Positions 24,515-32,313 of a DNA stretch of 43,248 nucleotides are shown piece after piece. This DNA is from Ruminococcus sp. GTDB taxonomy: Bacteria > Bacillota > Clostridia > Oscillospirales > Ruminococcaceae. The stretch is taken from NCBI GenBank assembly GCA_017472145.1, contig JAFUQX010000043.1:1-43248 (forward strand). The letters are read 5' to 3'. The translations under genes were made by a program, and so were the position numbers. The stretch's first letter is position 1, and each line of letters starts with the position of its first letter. Below the pieces are notes generated by a model that saw nothing but the letters and a program-made list of their open reading frames with translations, ran no database searches and was not told the DNA's origin.

Positions 24515-26470
24515 TTATTCAGCATCCTCTGCTTCTTCCTCAGCAGCTTCCTCAGAATCCTCCAGCAGTGCACGCATGGAGATGCTGATTCTCTTGCTCT
24601 CGATATCTACATCGATGATCTTAACCTCAACCTCATCGCCAACAGCAACGATGTCCTTCACATTGTCTACACGCTTGTTTGCCAGCTGAGAAATGTGGAT
24701 CAGACCATCCACGCCGTCGATGATCTGTGCGAATGCACCGAAGGGAGTGATGGAAACGATCTTAACGGTGATTACATCGCCGATTGCATAGTTGGCCTTG
24801 AACTTCTCCCACGGATTGTCCTCGGTCTTCTTATAGCCCAGAGAAATGCGGTTGCTGTCCTTATCCAGCTCCTTGATGTAAACTTCGATAAAGTCGCCAA
24901 CCTTAACAACCTCAGACGGGTGCTTGATGCGCTTCCAGGACAGCTCAGAGATGTGAACCATACCGTCGATGCCGCCCAGATCTACGAATGCACCGTAGCT
25001 TGTCAGGGACTTGACCTCACCCTTGTAGGTTGCGCCAACCTCAGCGGTCTCCCAGAACTTCTCCTTAGCAGCTTCCTTCTCAGCCTTCTGAACAGCCTTG
25101 ATAGAACCAACTGCACGTCTTCTGTGGTCGTTTACCTCCAGAATGACAAACTTAACCTTTGTCTTCAGGAGAACATCCATCTCAGCGTTTCTCGGCAGGC
25201 CGCTCTGAGAAGCCGGGATGAATACACGAACGCCGGCATAGCCAACGATCACGCCGCCCTTGACAACGTGCTGAACTGTACCTTCCAGAACAGTCTCCTC
25301 GTCCTTAGCCTTGATGATCTCCTCAAAGCCCTTCTGCTCGTCAACCTTCTTCTTGGAGAGCAGTGCAATGCCTTCCTGGTCATTGATCTTGGTTACAATC
25401 AGGTCGATCTCATCGCCAACCTTAACAACGTCGGCCGGTGTCAGTGCAGGGTCATCTGTCAGCTCGCTCAGCGGAACATAGCCGGTGTGCTTTGTGCCGA
25501 CTTCAACGATTGCTTCGTTGTTGTTGGTTGCGACAACAATGCCCTTAACTTTCTCTCCTGTATGTATTTTTTTGAAGGACTGCTCAAGCGCTTCTTCAAA
25601 ATTGATGTCCTCAAGTTCGATGATTTCAGTCATAGTGGTTTTTACCTCCTCAATAATATGTGCCGGTGTGGACGCCCCGGCGGTAATGCCGATAGCCCGG
25701 GCATTACGCAGGTCTAAAGTGTACAGCTCGTCCGACGTTTCGATGTGGTAGGATCTGCAGTTTTTCCGGCAGACATCAAACAGCTTCACTGTGTTGGAGC
25801 TGTGCTTTCCGCCCACAATCATCATCAAGTCTGATTTGCGGGAAAGAGCATCTGCATCGGACTGACGCACCTGTGTTGCGTGACAGATCGTATCATAAAC
25901 CATGATATTCGGATCGTCTTTTGGAAGAACCTCCATACACTTCTCCCATACTAATATATTATACGTTGTTTGAGCAACAATTGCAACCCTTTTCTCTAAC
26001 TTTTCATACTTTGTTTTAAAAAAGTTTATAAGTGACTGATCGTCCTCAAAGACGGCACAGTTTCCCTGGCAATGCCCCATAATTGCGGCTACTTCCGGAT
26101 GCTTTTCGTCACCGGCAATGAGCACATAGTCCCCCTGGGCGGTATGTTTTGCCACAATTTTATGAATCTTTGCCACAAAGGGGCAGGTTGCATCGATGTA
26201 TGGGTTGCCCAGTGCATGCAGCTGATCATATACGCTCTGGCTTACGCCGTGGGAGCGGATGACAGCACATTCTCCCGGGCGCAGCTCAGAAACAGTGTCA
26301 ATGATCCGTGCGCCCCGGCGGAGCATATCATCCACCACGTTGTTATTATGAATGATCGGCCCCAGTGTGGCCACAGCCGGGTATGTATCCAGTGCCTCAT
26401 AAGTCATTTTCACCGCACGGTCTACGCCGAAGCAGAAGCCGGCGGATTTTGCAACGGTAATGTGAGCCAT
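24515..26470 (-). CDS. Fusion of IspH (HMBPP reductase) with a four-domain ribosomal protein S1
   Basis: Residues 1 to about 285 are IspH, the iron-sulfur enzyme that makes IPP and DMAPP in the last step of the MEP isoprenoid pathway; the cluster cysteines are C13 (GFCFGV), C96 (DATCPF) and C196 (TICHATQ), with H41, H74 and H124 at the substrate site. From about 305 follow four S1 RNA-binding repeats (near 305-372, 393-460, 478-545, 562-633) ending in an acidic tail. The 651-residue fusion is known in clostridia. The start is ATG with AGAGGAG upstream, 3 bases after plsC. It is the last gene of the minus operon. How the two halves help each other is not established. Confidence 0.97.
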   Translation of the reverse strand: MAHITVAKSAGFCFGVDRAVKMTYEALDTYPAVATLGPIIHNNNVVDDMLRRGARIIDTVSELRPGECAVIRSHGVSQSVYDQLHALGNPYIDATCPFVAKIHKIVAKHTAQGDYVLIAGDEKHPEVAAIMGHCQGNCAVFEDDQSLINFFKTKYEKLEKRVAIVAQTTYNILVWEKCMEVLPKDDPNIMVYDTICHATQVRQSDADALSRKSDLMMIVGGKHSSNTVKLFDVCRKNCRSYHIETSDELYTLDLRNARAIGITAGASTPAHIIEEVKTTMTEIIELEDINFEEALEQSFKKIHTGEKVKGIVVATNNNEAIVEVGTKHTGYVPLSELTDDPALTPADVVKVGDEIDLIVTKINDQEGIALLSKKKVDEQKGFEEIIKAKDEETVLEGTVQHVVKGGVIVGYAGVRVFIPASQSGLPRNAEMDVLLKTKVKFVILEVNDHRRRAVGSIKAVQKAEKEAAKEKFWETAEVGATYKGEVKSLTSYGAFVDLGGIDGMVHISELSWKRIKHPSEVVKVGDFIEVYIKELDKDSNRISLGYKKTEDNPWEKFKANYAIGDVITVKIVSITPFGAFAQIIDGVDGLIHISQLANKRVDNVKDIVAVGDEVEVKIIDVDIESKRISISMRALLEDSEEAAEEEAEDAE

Positions 26471-26473
26471 AGC

Positions 26474-27202
26474 TTATTTCTCCTCTGTTGTGGTCTGAGC
26501 GGCCTTTGCAGCCGCACGCTGTTCTCTGGCCTTTTCACGGGAGGATTTTCTTTTCGGCTCATCGTGGAGAATGGGAAAGGGCGGATTCTCCTCCACCATC
26601 TCCTTGATGGAAGCCATGACATCCTCCTTCATCTTCCGCATCTGATGCGGATTGCTGTCAGGAGTCAGACCATATTCCTCCGGGTAGAAGGGCTTTCCGA
26701 AGCGCACACAGATTTTGCTGCGGAAATGCAGGTTGTTGGAATCAAAGACAAGACCCACCGGAACGATGGGCACGCCGCTCTTGGCGGCAAGTACGCACAT
26801 ACCGGATTTTCCTCGTCCCACCTTGCCGTCGGTGTGGCGTGTACCCTCGGGGAAGATGGTCATATAGCGTTTGCCCTTAAGGCGCTTGGTGGCTTCAGCG
26901 AGCATGTCATATTCCGGATCCTTTTCCCATGTGGTAGGGAATGCACCCAGAGCCCGGATGAGATGGCTGAAGCCCGGGGTCTTGAACAGCGCTTCCTTGG
27001 CCGCAAAGCAGAACATATGGGGTGTGCCCAGCACTACGAGCACCGGGTCGAGATAGCTCCGGTGATTGGAGGCAAAGATCGCAGCATCTCTGTCCGGGAT
27101 ATTTTCTCGTCCCTCAAACCGAAGGCTGTAGGTGAAGAACATGGCGATGCGCACCAGTACAATGGCGGTATAATAGAGTATCTTTGACAGAAATTTTTTC
27201 AT
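26474..27202 (-). CDS. plsC: 1-acyl-sn-glycerol-3-phosphate acyltransferase (PlsC family)
   Basis: PlsC acylates lysophosphatidic acid to phosphatidic acid at the inner membrane. The 242-residue protein has an N-terminal hydrophobic segment (about 8-27), the catalytic HxxxxD motif NHRSYLD (H47, D52), and FPEGTRH, the substrate-binding motif. The last 45 residues are rich in Lys, Arg, Ala and Glu and are probably disordered. Start ATG at 27202 follows AAGGAG; the frame extends upstream to 27265 but that part overlaps cmk and has no ribosome binding site. The position between cmk and ispH-rpsA is a common clostridial arrangement. Confidence 0.94.
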   Translation of the reverse strand: MKKFLSKILYYTAIVLVRIAMFFTYSLRFEGRENIPDRDAAIFASNHRSYLDPVLVVLGTPHMFCFAAKEALFKTPGFSHLIRALGAFPTTWEKDPEYDMLAEATKRLKGKRYMTIFPEGTRHTDGKVGRGKSGMCVLAAKSGVPIVPVGLVFDSNNLHFRSKICVRFGKPFYPEEYGLTPDSNPHQMRKMKEDVMASIKEMVEENPPFPILHDEPKRKSSREKAREQRAAAKAAQTTTEEK

Positions 27203-27215
27203 CGTTCTGCGCTCC

Positions 27216-27887
27216 TTACTCGTCCAGATCCAGACGGGTCCGGATGAGTGACAGGATCTCCTCACAGACCTCGTGGAAGCCCATGTCCGTGGAATCGATC
27301 AGGACTGCATCCTCGGCCTGCTTCAGGGGTGCGATGGCTCTGTGTGTATCGTTGTAGTCCCGTGCAATGATGTCCGCACGGATCTCCTCATACGTGGGGC
27401 AGTCGTCCTTTTCCTGAAGCTCCAGATACCGGCGGCTGGCACGCTCATCAGCCGAAGCGGTGAGAAAGATCTTCAGGTCGGCATCCGGCAGAACGACCGT
27501 GCCGATATCACGTCCGTCCATGATAACATTGTGCTCCCGTGCCATTTTCTGCTGAAGCTCAAAGAGAAATTCCCGTACCTCCGGAATGGCGGAAACGCTG
27601 GATGCGCCCATGGAGATCTCCGGTGTGCGGATGTCGTCGGTTACATTTTCGCCGTTCAGGGAGATGCACTGTGTACCGCCGATGAAATTCAGCTCGATCT
27701 CAATGTCATCCAGCTGCCGGATGAGGGACTGGTCGTCCAGTTCATGCATCTGGGCATAGAGGGCGATGGTGCGGTAGAGTGCGCCGGTGTCCACATAAAT
27801 AAAGCCCAGCTCAGAGGAGATCTCCTTGGCAATGCTGCTTTTGCCGGCACCGGCCGGGCCGTCAATGGCGATGTTGATTGTTTTCAT
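27216..27887 (-). CDS. cmk: Cytidylate kinase
   Basis: Cmk phosphorylates CMP and dCMP with ATP in the cytoplasm. The 223-residue protein carries the P-loop GPAGAGKSS near the N-terminus, YVDTGALYRTIAL in the CMP-binding region, MDGRDIGTVVLPDA and a lid region ending in SRRYLELQ, all typical. The start ATG at 27887 is preceded by AAAGGAG. It is 19 bases after the flavoprotein gene and 13 before plsC. cmk, plsC and ispH-rpsA together form a conserved clostridial block. Confidence 0.97.
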   Translation of the reverse strand: MKTINIAIDGPAGAGKSSIAKEISSELGFIYVDTGALYRTIALYAQMHELDDQSLIRQLDDIEIELNFIGGTQCISLNGENVTDDIRTPEISMGASSVSAIPEVREFLFELQQKMAREHNVIMDGRDIGTVVLPDADLKIFLTASADERASRRYLELQEKDDCPTYEEIRADIIARDYNDTHRAIAPLKQAEDAVLIDSTDMGFHEVCEEILSLIRTRLDLDE

Positions 27888-27906
27888 ATGGTTCTCCTTT
27901 TATGTT

Positions 27907-29157
27907 TTAATCTGTATCATCTGCCGCTTCCTGTGCCATGGCCAGCCCGGCACTATATGCGGTCGAAAAGGCGATTTGCAGGTTGAAGCCTCCTGTGAAG
28001 CCGTCGGCGTCTATGATCTCACCGGCAAAATAAAGTCCCGGCATGATTTTCGAGGCCATGGTTCTGGCATCGATCTCCTTGACCGGAATGCCGCCCCGTG
28101 TCACGATGGCTTCCGCAAGAGGACGTGTTCCGGTGATGTGCAGGGTCATTTTCTTCAGCTGACCGACCAGTGCGCTGCGCTGGATTTTTGTAATGCTGTG
28201 CCCTCTGGTATCCGGCGGAATGCTGCACAGCGTGCATACAGGTGCAATGAGCTGAGCCGGAAGCAGCCGGCGGAGGATCTGTCCCAGCGCTTCGTTGGGT
28301 GCATCGGAAAACTCCCGCAGAAAGCGCTGATCCAGCTGCTGCACGGAGAGTGCAGGCTTGAGATCGATCTCTGCGGTATACTTTCCCGGAACGGGGTCTT
28401 TCAGAAGAGTACTTGCGCTGAGGGTCAGCGGCCCGGACAGTCCATAGGCCATGAGCATCAGCTCTCCCTGCTCGTCGAACCGGCACTTGTTCTTTTCCAG
28501 AATGCGCAGGCGCACATTTTTCAGGGTCAGTCCCGGAGCCTCTGCGCACCAGTCCTCCTCCGCTTCCAGAGGAATCAGGGAGGGTACAGGTGGTACAAGA
28601 GTATGCCCGGCCTCCTGCGCAAAGCGGTAGCCGTCTCCGGTAGAGCCTGTTGCCGGATAGGATGCACCGCCTGTCGCCAGCAGCACATTTTTGGCCCTGT
28701 ATATTTTCCCGTCGGCCGTCACAGCTCCGGTGCACCGGCCGTTTTCAAGGCAAAGCCTTTTCACCTTTCCCCGGATGACCGGGATCCCGGCCTTTTTCAG
28801 AGCCTTTTTCAGAGCCTCTGCAATATCCGCAGCTCGGTCGCTGACAGGAAACACACGGTTTCCCCGTTCCGTCTTGAGCGGTACGCCCAGGGACTCAAAA
28901 TATTCCATTACATCCTGAGGGGAGCAGCGTGAAAAGGCGCTGTAGAGAAAACGTCCGTTCCGTGGGATTTTCGCAATGAGGGTGTCGGTACCGCAATTAT
29001 TGGTCAGATTGCAGCGTCCCTTTCCGGTAATGCGCAGCTTGCGCCCGATCGATTCATTCTGTTCCAGAATGATGCATTTTCCTCCGGAGCGTGCAGCAGT
29101 CAGGGCTGCAAAGACTCCGGCCGGGCCGCCGCCTATGAATAAATGATCTGTCTCCAT
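27907..29157 (-). CDS. HI0933-family FAD-dependent oxidoreductase
   Basis: A 416-residue flavoprotein of the HI0933/YhiN type. The N-terminus has the dinucleotide motif FIGGGPAGVFAALTAARSG, followed by the family signature RKLRITGKGRCNLTNN, and the C-terminus has the FAD-closing segment LYFAGEIIDADGFTGGFN. The physiological substrate of this widespread family is unknown. The start is ATG at 29157 with GAGGAA upstream; the frame is open for 60 codons further but that region codes the DUF3006 protein in another frame. It is seven bases from the DUF3006 gene and 19 from cmk. Confidence 0.93.
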   Translation of the reverse strand: METDHLFIGGGPAGVFAALTAARSGGKCIILEQNESIGRKLRITGKGRCNLTNNCGTDTLIAKIPRNGRFLYSAFSRCSPQDVMEYFESLGVPLKTERGNRVFPVSDRAADIAEALKKALKKAGIPVIRGKVKRLCLENGRCTGAVTADGKIYRAKNVLLATGGASYPATGSTGDGYRFAQEAGHTLVPPVPSLIPLEAEEDWCAEAPGLTLKNVRLRILEKNKCRFDEQGELMLMAYGLSGPLTLSASTLLKDPVPGKYTAEIDLKPALSVQQLDQRFLREFSDAPNEALGQILRRLLPAQLIAPVCTLCSIPPDTRGHSITKIQRSALVGQLKKMTLHITGTRPLAEAIVTRGGIPVKEIDARTMASKIMPGLYFAGEIIDADGFTGGFNLQIAFSTAYSAGLAMAQEAADDTD

Positions 29158-29164
29158 GCGTTCC

Positions 29165-29383
29165 TCACTTATCAGCCAGTCTTCTTGTGCGCTCAAAGAA
29201 GGCTCTCCGGCGGCGTTCGGTTTCCTCGATATCATAGATATATGTATCGTTTTCCCAGCGGAGAATACTGCCCTCACCGGCCCCGGCCGGGAGCATATTG
29301 GCCGGGATCTCTGCGCTCTGACTGGTATCGTCAGCAATCAGGACCGCCCATTCGCCTTCGATTCGATCGATACTGTAAAACAT
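29165..29383 (-). CDS. DUF3006 family small protein
   Basis: A 72-residue protein beginning FYSIDRIEGEWAVLIADD, followed by a short beta-rich core and a basic helical end (RRRRAFFERTRRLADK). This fits DUF3006, a small family often encoded directly after a ComEC-like metallo-beta-lactamase gene, as here (3 bases apart). Function unknown; a partner or regulator of the hydrolase is a fair guess from context only. ATG follows GAAGGAG. No membrane segment or cysteine is present. Confidence 0.85.
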   Translation of the reverse strand: MFYSIDRIEGEWAVLIADDTSQSAEIPANMLPAGAGEGSILRWENDTYIYDIEETERRRRAFFERTRRLADK

Positions 29384-29386
29384 TTC

Positions 29387-30463
29387 TTATTCTTCTCCTT
29401 CTGTTGTCCACGCCACATTGGTTCCGTCCGTGGTGCAGGTGATGATACCGTCCAGGTCGGTACGGTAAATTTCGTCTGTATACTGGTAGAAGCGTTCCAG
29501 TGCCTCCGTGTTGGGATGGCCGTATTTATTTCCTGCGCCGCAGGAGATGACCACATATTCCGGCTTCAGCTGAGCCAGAAGCTCCTCGGATGAGGAGGTG
29601 CTGCTGCCGTGATGACCAGCCTTCAGGACCGTGGCCTCCACGCCGCTGAGAAAGCCGCCCTCCAGGAGGTCATATTCCTCCGGATGCTCCATATCTCCCG
29701 TAAAGAAGAAGGACACATCTCCGCACACAAGGTTTGCGCAGACAGAATAGTCATTCAGGGAGCTGTAGTCCGCACCGGGAACAGGCGGATAGATGGTCAT
29801 CATACTGCTGCCCAGATCCAGCGTCATCTGATATTCGGCAAAGGTCACAGACAGGCCGTTTGCCTCCACGCCGTTAAGAAAATTTGCATAGACAGCCGTT
29901 GTAGGAATATCATTCTCCGGAATATCCGGGATGATGACCTGCTTGATCTCCAGGTCATCATATTCCGCTGCATATTCCAGCACATCCACAAGACCGCCGA
30001 TGTGGTCGGAGTGGGGATGGGTTGCAATGATACAGTCGATGGTCTTCACGCCGAACTCCTTGAGATCGGCCAGAACCACATCGCCCTGATCCCGTTCGCC
30101 GCCGTCGATGAGGACGGTCTTTTCTGTTCCGCAGATCAGCGTGCTGTCGCCCTGTCCCACATCTAGAAAGTGGACGGCCGTCATGCCGCCGTCCGTGCTT
30201 ACAGCCGGAGAGGGCGATTCAAGTCCGGGGATGCCGGTCATATCAATATAGCACCCGGCGGCCCGGTAGAGGAAGGCCACGCTCAGGATTCCGACAGTAG
30301 CCAGCATCAGGATCCGTGCTTCCGGGAGGCTCCTTTTGCCTTTGATTTTCTGCTTTTTTCCGTCGGACGGTTCGGCGTCTGTGCCGCTTTGCTTTTTTTC
30401 TGAGGATGTCTGCTGTGCGTCCTTGCTCCAGCTGAGGAAGCTTTTCCGGATTGCCTTTTCCAT
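29387..30463 (-). CDS. Membrane-anchored ComEC-like metallo-beta-lactamase-fold hydrolase
   Basis: A 358-residue protein: basic cytoplasmic tail (1-50), one membrane segment (about 50-68), then a metallo-beta-lactamase domain outside. The metal motif HPHSDH is at 149-154 and GHHGSS lies further on, as in the hydrolase part of ComEC. Stand-alone members are suspected nucleases or phosphodiesterases; the substrate here is unknown. The ATG at 30463 has AAAGGAG upstream and gives the membrane segment a basic flank. This start makes it overlap the YgiQ gene by 157 bases. A shorter start at 30307, sharing one base with the YgiQ stop, is possible but would remove that flank. Confidence 0.88.
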   Translation of the reverse strand: MEKAIRKSFLSWSKDAQQTSSEKKQSGTDAEPSDGKKQKIKGKRSLPEARILMLATVGILSVAFLYRAAGCYIDMTGIPGLESPSPAVSTDGGMTAVHFLDVGQGDSTLICGTEKTVLIDGGERDQGDVVLADLKEFGVKTIDCIIATHPHSDHIGGLVDVLEYAAEYDDLEIKQVIIPDIPENDIPTTAVYANFLNGVEANGLSVTFAEYQMTLDLGSSMMTIYPPVPGADYSSLNDYSVCANLVCGDVSFFFTGDMEHPEEYDLLEGGFLSGVEATVLKAGHHGSSTSSSEELLAQLKPEYVVISCGAGNKYGHPNTEALERFYQYTDEIYRTDLDGIITCTTDGTNVAWTTEGEE

Positions 30464-32292
30464 GAGCCGTTCTCTCCTTTACGATTTATATTTCCGCCTG
30501 CGGGATCCGGTGCAGCGAGACAGCCCGGGCCTGTACCGATCAGATCGTGACGGCCGGCCCGGCGCAGAGCCTCCAGAACCAGCTCCCGGTTCTGCGGACG
30601 GTAATATTGCAGCAGTGCACGCTGCATGGCTTTTTCCTTGGGTGTTTTGGGGACATACACCGGCTCCATGGTGTAGGGATCCAGCTCCGTGTAGTACATA
30701 CAGGTAGAGATCGTTCCCGGTGTGGGATAGAAGTCCTGCACCTGCTCCGGATGAATGTGGTGATCCCGGAGATACAGCGCCAGCTGGACGGCCTCCTGGA
30801 GCGTGCTGCCCGGATGGGAGGACATCAGGTAGGGAACAAGGTACTGCTCCTTGCCGATGCTCTTTGTAATTTCATAAAAACGCTTCTGGAAGCGGTTGTA
30901 AGTTTCAATATGGGGCTTGCCCATCTTATCCAGCACCGCATTGCTGCAATGCTCCGGAGCGACCTTCAGCTGACCGCTGACATGCTCCTTGACCAGCTCC
31001 TTGAAGAAGCTCTCATCCTCGTCGGCCAGCAGGTAGTCAAAGCGGATGCCGCTGCGGATAAAGACTCTTTTCACCTTTGGCAGCGCACGGAGCTTCCGGA
31101 GAATGCCGAGATATTCCCTGTGATCGGCCTTCAGCGCTGGGCAGGGACTGGGCGCAAGGCATTTCTTCCCCTTGCACATGCCGGCCTTTTCCTGTTTTTC
31201 GCAGGATGGATGGCGGAAGTTGGCCGTAGGGCCGCCCACATCGTGGATATAGCCTTTGAAATTGGGCATAGCCGTGATCTTCTTTGCTTCCTCCAGGAGC
31301 GATTCCTCACTCCGGCAGGTCACACGCCGCCCCTGATGGAGCGCAATGGAGCAGAAATTGCAGTAGCCGAAGCAGCCCCGGTTATGGGCGATGGAAAACT
31401 GCACCTCTGCAATGCCCGGTACGCCGCCCTCGCTGTCGTACATAGGATGCACCCTTCGTGTAAAGGGCAGGCGGTACACCGCATCCAGCTCCTCCTGGGA
31501 CAGGGCTGTCGCCGGAGGGTTCTGCACCAGCATTTTGTTTCCATGGCGCTGGATCACAGTCTTGCCGTAAATCTCGTCCTGCTGATCATACTGCTGACGG
31601 GTAGCCTTGGCATAGGCCTTCTTGTCGGCGCAGACCTGTGCAAAATCCGGACACTGTACCGCACCCCATGGCGTATCCGCCGGGTCGCACAGATAGCAGG
31701 TGCCCCGGATGTCGGTCAGTGCGGAGATCGGCTCGCCTGCGTCCAGCCGCCTGCAAAGCTCGGTGATCTGATGCTCGCCCATGCCGTACATGAGCAGATC
31801 AGCGCCGCTGTCCACGAGAACGGACGGCCGCACAGCATCATCCCAGTAGTCGTAGTGGGCAAAGCGCCGCAGGGAGGCCTCCAGTCCGCCGATGGCGATG
31901 GCCGCATCGGGGTAGGCCTCACGGATCTTTCTGCAATATACAGTCACCGCACGGTCGGGACGCCTGCCGGCCTTTCCGCCGGGTGAATACATATCGTCGC
32001 TGCGCTTCCTTTTGGCAGCTGTATAGTGCGCCACCATGGAGTCGATGTTGCCTCCTGTGACGAGAAAGGCAAGGCGGGGCTTTCCGAACCGCATAAAGTC
32101 CTTTGTGCTGTGCCAGTCCGGCTGAGGGAGCATGCAGATGCTGTACCCCAGAGACTCGATCAGACGGGAGACAATGGCCGCCCCGAAGCTGGGGTGGTCG
32201 GCATAAGCGTCTCCGGTGATATAGACGAAGTCCGGCTGCTTGATGCCGGCTTCCCGCATTTCCTTATAGGTAACCGGAAGAAATCCTTCCAT
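30307..32292 (-). CDS. YgiQ-family radical SAM protein
   Basis: A 661-residue member of the YgiQ (UPF0313) family. The radical SAM iron-sulfur motif RGCFGYCNFC holds C307, C311 and C314. An N-terminal cobalamin-binding-like region (GDAYADHPSFG) precedes it, and the C-terminal DUF3362-type block includes DFYPTPGTISTCMYYT. The reaction is unknown. After about residue 605 the tail is rich in Lys, Arg, Ser and Gly; its last 52 codons lie over the start of the metallo-beta-lactamase gene in another frame. The ATG follows AAAGGAG. It is 21 bases after ftsK. Confidence 0.92.
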   Translation of the reverse strand: MEGFLPVTYKEMREAGIKQPDFVYITGDAYADHPSFGAAIVSRLIESLGYSICMLPQPDWHSTKDFMRFGKPRLAFLVTGGNIDSMVAHYTAAKRKRSDDMYSPGGKAGRRPDRAVTVYCRKIREAYPDAAIAIGGLEASLRRFAHYDYWDDAVRPSVLVDSGADLLMYGMGEHQITELCRRLDAGEPISALTDIRGTCYLCDPADTPWGAVQCPDFAQVCADKKAYAKATRQQYDQQDEIYGKTVIQRHGNKMLVQNPPATALSQEELDAVYRLPFTRRVHPMYDSEGGVPGIAEVQFSIAHNRGCFGYCNFCSIALHQGRRVTCRSEESLLEEAKKITAMPNFKGYIHDVGGPTANFRHPSCEKQEKAGMCKGKKCLAPSPCPALKADHREYLGILRKLRALPKVKRVFIRSGIRFDYLLADEDESFFKELVKEHVSGQLKVAPEHCSNAVLDKMGKPHIETYNRFQKRFYEITKSIGKEQYLVPYLMSSHPGSTLQEAVQLALYLRDHHIHPEQVQDFYPTPGTISTCMYYTELDPYTMEPVYVPKTPKEKAMQRALLQYYRPQNRELVLEALRRAGRHDLIGTGPGCLAAPDPAGGNINRKGENGSWKRQSGKASSAGARTHSRHPQKKSKAAQTPNRPTEKSRKSKAKGASRKHGS

Positions 32293-32313
32293 ACAGGTAC
32301 TCCTTTTGTTCTT

